From: Chytridium lagenaria
Lineage: Eukaryota; Chytridiomycota; Chytridiomycetes; Chytridiales; Chytridiaceae
Assembly: GCA_025449115.1 (NCBI GenBank)
Contig: JAHLKC010000015.1
Span: 310,001-374,000, forward strand
Direction: 5' to 3'
Length of the DNA: 64,000 nucleotides
Below are positions 58,601 through 64,000 of this stretch, piece by piece. Each line of letters opens with the position of its first letter. Position 1 is the first letter of the stretch. A program made the position numbers and the translations under genes. The notes beneath the pieces were generated by a model, which saw nothing but the letters and a program-made list of their open reading frames with translations, was not told the origin of the DNA and made no database searches.

Positions 58601-61600
58601 TCCCAACCCCACACTCTCTGCAGGCTACTCCCACCCCCCCTTTTTGCAAACTACTCCCCAGCCCCCTCTTTGCAACCACTCCCCATCCCCCTCTTTGCAA
58701 ACTACTCCCCATCCCCTCTCCGCAACTCCCTCCAACCACCCTCAAATCCCATCCCCACACCATAAACTTTCTAACATCACCCCCAGGCCGCATCCGTCTC
58801 GACTGTGCCCACTCTGGCGAACTCGCCCTATCACAGGAAGCCTGGAACCTCTTCAACGCAACCCTGATCCCTCGCTTCCCCGCGCTCAGAACCGACTTGA
58901 CGTTAAGCTATGAAGAGCATGGTGTTGTCGTGAAAAAGTTTGGGAAACAGAGTGGGTTGCTTGGGAGGAGGTTTGGGGGGACATGAAACCTGTTCGACCA
59001 GAGGGTTGCCGAATTATTGGTTTGATTATTTAAGGTATTTTTTTGAGGTGGTTTTGGAGTTGGGGAGAGGGGGTTACTTTATTTTTTTCTTACCCGTTTT
59101 TGCTAACTCCCTCCCCCCCCTTTTTTTTTGTGTTTTTTGTTGCGCTTTGTTATGCTTATTTTACCGGTTTTTTTTTTGGTTTTGGTTTTGTTTTTGGAGC
59201 TCTGGTTCGCTTGTTTCGCCTGCCACCCCCTCTCACTTGTTTTTTTGTGGTTATGCATCTTATGTGCGATTTGTTTTGGTTTGTTTTGGTCGTTATATAT
59301 CTTATGCGCGATTCGCTTTGGTTTTGTGTTGGCGCTCCGGTTCGCTTGTCCCCCCCCCCTCTAATTTTTTTTTTTTTTTTTTTTTGTGGTTATGCATCTC
59401 AAGTGCGATTTGGGTTCTTTTTTTTGGAAGGGAGAGATATTTGCACCTCATCAACACAATTCTAATACCATACCTTTCAGCGAAAGTCTAGCATTCCAAC
59501 TCTCTGTCGGAACCGGTGTGAACGATCAACGTGAGCTCAATGAAATCAGAACGTGAGTCACCCTGTCCACTCTTATTTTTTTTTTTTCATGTACTCAACA
59601 TCATCAGCGTCACGGCCATGTTTGTACGTCTCACGAACCTTGAACATCTTTCGGAAACCCCTGAATCCCTGTTCACGATTTCTCAAACTCTTATGGAGAT
59701 TGCGATGAAGGTGGTGAAGAACTTTGGATGCTCGATTCGGCAGATGACGTTTGATGAGAAGGGGTTGACGTTGATTTTGATTTGGGGTGAGTTTTTTTTT
59801 TTGGATGGAGGGATGTGAGGTGATGATGGGTTTGTTGGTTTTGGGAGGGGTGAATGCCTTTTTTGAACGGTGGGGGTTGGTGTTTTTTTTGGGGGGGTTT
59901 TTTGAGCATGGTTGCTATGCTTTTTTTTTTTTTAACACGGTTGCTTTCCTTTTTTTTTTAATACGTTTGCTTTCCTTTTTTTTAACACGTTTGCTTTTCA
60001 TTTTTGTGTTTGAGCACGTTTGCTTTCCTTATTTCTTTAAGCACCTTTGCTTTCCTTAAATTTTGGTGGGGGGTTTGTTCGTTTTCAAATCGATTTTTTT
60101 CTTAACGCCTTTTTGCTTCCGGGATTCTTTTAGGGTTACCACCCTTCACGCATGAAACGGAGGCCCCCTTTGCATTAAGAGCTGCCATTGAGTTTCGGGA
60201 ATCCGTGATGGCTGAAACATTTTTGAGGGGTTACCGTTTTCCATGGCAGTTGCGTCTGGGACGGTGTTTTCGGGGTCATTGGAGGAGATGCGCGTAAGTT
60301 CTGCTTTTTTTGAGGGTGATTTTTTTTGCTTGGTGGCGTGATCTGCTGTTTTTTCTGTGTATGCTTTTTGGGTATGGTTTGTTGTGGTTTCTTGTGTCTG
60401 CTTTGTTTCGTATGATTTGCTGTGATTTTCTTGTTCATCTGATTTTAGTATGCTTTGCGATGATTTCTTTCTACGTCTGATTTTTAGTACGCTTTGCTGT
60501 GATTTCTTCTACGTCTACATTTTAGTAGACTTGATTTCTTTCTTCGTCCACTTTATGTTACGCCTTACTCTGCTTTCTTCTACGTCTCCTTTTTATCACG
60601 CTTTAACGCATTGCTTTTTGAATCCAGGGATTGACCAAACAGTCATGGGAGCCGCCATCAACCTCGCCGCGCGTCTCATGGTGAACCCACTCGCCAAATC
60701 CTCCATCCTCATCGACAGCACAACGCACGACGGTGTCGATCCAGAAGATTTCTTGTTCAGCGAACCACATCGGTTTAAAGTCAAAGGATCCGTCTCTGAG
60801 GTTCTCGCTTACATTGTTCATGGGATCAGTCGACGGACGAATCGGATGGGACATGGGGTTGTGAGGAAGGTGGTTGGACGGAAGAAGGAGGAGGTCAAGT
60901 TTTGGAGGGTTATGGAGAATTGGGCCGAGGGGGAACCGACGGTGGTGCCTATTGTGGGGGGGTCGGGGATGGGGAAGTCGATGATGATTTCGAATTTTTT
61001 TCAGGATATTTCGGGGACGGATAATATTGTGTCTTGGTAGTTATTTTTTGAAAGCTTTTTTGCTGTTGTTGGTCCTCCCCCGTTTTTCTGCCCCTTTCCG
61101 TCGAGTACTTTTAAACAAAGTCCTATTTTTTCTCTGTGCTTTTGGATATTCCCAAAACGGGGATTTGACGGTTTATGAGTTTTACTGTTTTAATTTAGTT
61201 AAAATAACCTCGTGATTTTTTCTTAAACGTTCACGTTCGTTATTGTTTTTTTTTGTTCTTCTTTTTCTCCGTTATTGTTTACGTTGATTTATTCTTCTTT
61301 TCCTCCGTTATTGTTTTCGTTAATTGATTCTTCTTTTAAACCCTTATTGTTTTCGTTAATTGATTCTTCTTTTAAGCCGTTATTGTTTTCGTTAATTGAT
61401 TCTTCTTTTAAACCGTTATTGTTTTCGTTTGGTTGATTCTTCTTTTTCGACAAAACAGCTTTGCAGATTGTATCGAAGTCGACATCAAGTATCCTATTCT
61501 GCCGTCAACATTCTCATGCAAAGTCTCTGTGACTCTATTCTCAAAAACCGTGACTACCTCCTCGAACACACCAACAATGCCAAAGAAGAAAAACGTACAT

Positions 61601-64000
61601 CCGAAAACCATCGACTCCTACCAAATAAACCCTCTCTTGGATCCCGTCGTATCTCCTTTGCATACGCATTTCAAGGCCCCTCTTTCACAGCACCCTCACA
61701 AATTAGTATAAGCAACAGCGATACCTATAGCTCCATATCAAGCAACCTATCCCGAAAACGACTCGGAGCCAGTGTCACGAGATTGCAGAATAAATATTCG
61801 GCCATCAATGAACAGCTTATGGGGATGAACACGGGGTTGTGTTGCCGGTGGAAAAACAGTATGAGGAGTTGTTGGGGGAGGCTGAGAAAACGTTTACTGA
61901 AGTGGAGGCTAATTTGAGAGAGGTTGTTAGGATTTTGGGGGAGAGTATGCAGAAACTCCGCTGGTATGATGTTGCTATATAGTTTTTTAATGTTTGCGTT
62001 CTTGTACTATTTGAGTTTTTTTCTGACGGTTTACATCTTTTTTTTAATTGTGGAAATAGTTTAATAAGGTCATGAACGTCAATTTCCCTCACAGTCATTA
62101 CACTCGAAACTTTAACGAAGATTCGTTAAAATACTCTTTTAAAAACTTTTTCGCGCATCTAATTGACGTGATTCACAAAACTGGGTTGGAAATCGCCATC
62201 GTCATCGACGGTGCTCAATATATGGTATTCAGATATAATAATATTTTATGGTGATCGTTGACGTTATTTTTCTTCAACAGGATTCGGCGAGTTGGGAATT
62301 ACTGCGATACATCACCCAACGTTGCGGATATACGTTGATCATTTTTGGGTCAAGGCCTGTCTCGGAATATGCGGAATCGTATAAGGATTACATTGAATAC
62401 TTTCTTGAGCTCGCTGGCGAGCAAACGATTGAGCTTAATGGGATCAGTGAGGAAGCCGCGGAGGAGATTGTGTTGTGAAAATTGATATTGTCAAGGTGAC
62501 GAAAATCGATTCGAGGTTGTTGAATGAGGTGAGTGTATGATTCAAAAGGTGGAGTTAATGGAGATATTAGGTCATGCTTCGTTCGTTTGGGGTTCCTTCT
62601 ATTTGCTCTATGATTGGACAGGCGTTGCAGTCAAACCACTCTGCTGTCTCTATACATAATGGAACGTTGTTTCTTGGAGATGGTGTGGATTTGGAGGATA
62701 TTATTCAGGGCGATACGGTATTTAGGTAACTAGGTGATGTGATATCCCAAAATTGACGTTATGTCTTTTTTCTAGCTCTGTAATCCACCAATTCGATAAG
62801 TTGCCGTCAAGATTATGGCAAGTGTTTCTGAAATATGGATCTATTCTTGGTAAGTGACTCTTTTTATTTTTCATAACATGGCTAATTTATCCCGAAAAAA
62901 AAAGGTCAAAGGTTCACGGTTGCAGAGTTTTTCACGTTGATACAAACGGATGAGCGAAGTCTTTTTCGACAAAAGGAGGTGGACGAGATTGTGATTCTCA
63001 AATCTTCTGGGGCACTTATGAAGCAATTTTGGCAGAAGAATGATCAGTATGGTTTTTGTAAAAGTTCAAGGAGAGCCCTCTGAGCCGACATCACTTATTT
63101 CTTTCAAGTAAGATAGTGATAATACTTATATAGGGGTTTTCTTTTTAAAATTGCTAACAAGCCCAATAGCCATATTGTCATCAGCAAAGCAATCTACAGT
63201 CTCATCGACCCCCATATCCAAGCTCAACTCCATAAAGCCGCCTATGAAGCATACCGCAGTCTTCTCACTCCCTCCAACGAAGCCATCATGCTCCCGAAAA
63301 TCATAAGTCATCTCAACCGATTCCCACAAGCAACGCTCAACGACAAGATCTTCTTTTCCGAGAAATGTTTTAAGAAATTCTGTGCCCTCCACATGGTCCC
63401 TGAGAGTGTTCAAATGGGTCAGAGTTTCATTGCCCTTTTAAAGCAAAAGGACGATTGGCCTTCTGAACGTGTTAGACAGTTGACCATGGGGATGGTGTAT
63501 GGGGAGTTGGCTTCGTTACATGCCTTTGAATTTTGGCCAAAGACTATTCAGAATGCGACAGAAAGTTTGAGTTTGTTGTGTGGGTATCATCATCCTACAA
63601 CAGCGTATAAACTCATGTCGATGTGTCTGAAGACGTTTTTTAAGACTTTGAAGGCGGTCAAGCTATTTTTTAACGATGGGTTTAAAGTCGAATCGAGAGG
63701 GATGGGCCCAACAGAGGTTCTGGAGACACAGGCTATACGTGCGAGAATGAGGGTATTTACAGTTATGAGTAATTACTTTTTACAAGCAAATATGGTGAGA
63801 CTTTTTTTTAACGCCACCCCACATCACTCTTTTCAGCTTTTTATTTGTTTCATTTTTTGTTTCTTCTTCTTTCCCGAAAACAAAAAGAAATGAGCAGTAT
63901 GAATATGGGAGTTAATAACTTTTTATTTTCATTGTGACGATAAGCCTTTGGACGGTCTACTATGCCCCTTGAACATCATCCTTGCGGTATGCGAGCGGGG
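55621..64000 (+). CDS. ADCY10-like: Soluble adenylyl cyclase, ADCY10-like (3' end beyond window)
   Basis: Class III cyclase with two cyclase domains, an NTPase and a long helical C-terminus, the ADCY10 layout. The start is ATG 55621 (MTQAASTPAPASV); a frame shift near 55770 leads to LLWGAYFEVEEECAVAFIDI. Cyclase domain 1 spans exons to 55884, 56882-56974, 57038-57069 and 57844-57897. It keeps both metal-binding Asp motifs, AFIDISG and GGDIVKFCGDS. Cyclase domain 2: IRTVTAMFVRLTNLEHLSE (59605; no Asp where domain 1 has AFIDISG) and VMGAAINLAARLM (60645; Asn and Arg of the catalytic half-site). P-loop GGSGMGKSMM (60957); Walker B-like IAIVIDGAQYM (62195). The helical region continues to the edge (FHQFDKLPSRLWQVFLKYGS, IVISKAIYSLIDPHIQAQLH). 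In animals this enzyme makes cAMP in response to bicarbonate and calcium. Seven introns hold tandem repeats (separate entries). Confidence 0.85.
55885..56881 (+). repeat. Cyclase intron 1: seven copies of a 110-148 bp unit
   Basis: The intron lies between TCGG|GTAGGT and ACAG|GG, inside cyclase domain 1. The anchor GAGGTGGCC (or one-base variants) occurs at 55959, 56107, 56221, 56331, 56476, 56617 and 56759. Units also share GATGGATATGAAGAGTTTCG, TTCAAAG, GGATGGAATCCAACAAA and CACTCTCTC, separated by T runs of varying length. The last four units are the most alike. Confidence 0.9.
57070..57843 (+). repeat. Cyclase intron 3: two different tandem repeats
   Basis: Family A (~98-109 bp): the anchor AACCACTTTTTATTACTGG or close variants at ~57191, 57300, 57398 and 57506, with TCGTTGGAGTTGTTCTAGTG and AATGACCGTCGTC. 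Family B (~126 bp): TATGGTTTTCCAACTACCCA at ~57606 and ~57732, with CACATTGTAA and CGGTTTCCAAACC. Both units begin with the same TTATGGTTTTC sequence, so B may derive from the end of A. Confidence 0.85.
58317..58786 (+). repeat. Cyclase intron: ~26-bp C-rich minisatellite
   Basis: About ten imperfect units of the type CAAACTACTCCCCATCCCCT plus CTTTG fill 58433-58735, between donor CAG|GTATTG and acceptor CCCCAG. The strand bias is strong: C/T on the coding strand. Confidence 0.9.
59035..59480 (+). repeat. Cyclase intron: two copies of a ~134-bp T-rich unit
   Basis: The anchor GCTCTGGTTCGCTTGT (59199) recurs as GCTCCGGTTCGCTTGT (~59333). Each is followed by a C run, a T run, TTGTGGTTATGCATCT and GTGCGATTTG. 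Long T tracts elsewhere. The 5' end of this intron is approximate. Confidence 0.7.
59787..60133 (+). repeat. Cyclase intron: ~25-35 bp CACGTTTGCTTTCC repeat
   Basis: Roughly six units of AACACGTTTGCTTTCC plus a T run lie in 59915-60060. They vary as CATGGTTGCTATGC, CACGGTTGCTTTCC, TACGTTTGCTTTCC, CACGTTTGCTTTTC, CACGTTTGCTTTCC and CACCTTTGCTTTCC. Flanks: TGGG|GTGAGT and TTTTAG|GG. Confidence 0.8.
60294..60627 (+). repeat. Cyclase intron: ~40-45 bp degenerate repeat
   Basis: Imperfect units around GCTGTGATTTCTTCTACGTC plus TTTTAGTA fill 60350-60600 (for example at ~60415, 60455, 60490, 60530 and 60570). The intron separates the end of one cyclase-domain-2 exon from GIDQTVMGAAINLAAR. Confidence 0.7.
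61037..61458 (+). repeat. Cyclase intron: 36-bp repeat, about six copies
   Basis: Units CGTTATTGTTTTCGTTAATT plus GATTCTTCTTTTAAAC run head to tail over ~61225-61445, with a near-constant 36-bp period. The central three copies are almost identical. The acceptor is AAAACAG|CTTTGCAG. Confidence 0.9.

Noticed and set aside
1..64000. tRNA or rRNA genes
   Set aside because: Scanned by eye for GGTTCGANNC-type T-loops with a matching acceptor stem; candidates (for example near 54645 and 13860) had no paired A-box or stem. A covariance-model scan would settle this.
1..64000. Transposable elements with reverse transcriptase, integrase or transposase
   Set aside because: No such domain motif recognised in any frame; repeats found are tandem, not dispersed elements.
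1..64000. CRISPR arrays or prokaryotic operons
   Set aside because: Genes have spliceosomal introns and eukaryotic families; tandem repeats lack the unique spacers of CRISPR.

Overview
The window is nuclear DNA of an intron-containing eukaryote, most likely an early-diverging (zoosporic, chytrid-like) fungus. The fungal signals are a Mit_KHE1-type mitochondrial protein, an LDB/Adn-type LIM-domain-binding regulator, a typical fungal GMP synthase and short introns (38-90 nt in the housekeeping genes). A soluble, ADCY10-like adenylyl cyclase beside cytoplasmic dynein and Arp2/3 fits a fungus with a motile stage. The species assignment is inference; no rRNA or mitochondrial marker is present.

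Left part (1-25 kb): 3' half of cytoplasmic dynein heavy chain (+), Arp2/3 subunit 5 (+), a coiled-coil protein of unknown function (-), a ZGRF1-type superfamily 1 helicase (+) ending tail-to-tail with an OBI1/RNF219-type RING ubiquitin ligase (-), an unknown gene (+), an LDB/SEUSS-like transcriptional adaptor (+) and GMP synthase (-).

Middle (26-48 kb), an accessory region: a secreted mucin-like protein with two copies of an 8-cysteine domain and four single-intron cysteine modules; three paralogous, apparently intronless ~1000-residue ankyrin-RING-ankyrin proteins (31.4-34.4 kb +, 38.4-41.2 kb -, 43.9-46.9 kb -); between them two orphan multi-pass membrane proteins and a C-terminally anchored membrane protein; then a small Ser/Thr/Asn-rich protein.

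Right part (48-64 kb), rich in tandem repeats: a Mit_KHE1-like gene with a repeat-filled intron, a four-copy ~260-bp satellite, a C2H2 zinc-finger regulator, an AT-rich gene desert and an ADCY10-like adenylyl cyclase running off the right edge. Seven introns of the cyclase are enlarged to ~330-1000 bp, and each contains its own, unrelated tandem repeat.

Many conserved genes (dynein, ARPC5, GMP synthase, OBI1) are broken by one-base shifts at short homopolymers. As these are essential or strongly conserved genes, the breaks are read as sequence/assembly errors unless stated otherwise. Exon ends were placed by eye from GT/AG sites and protein conservation.
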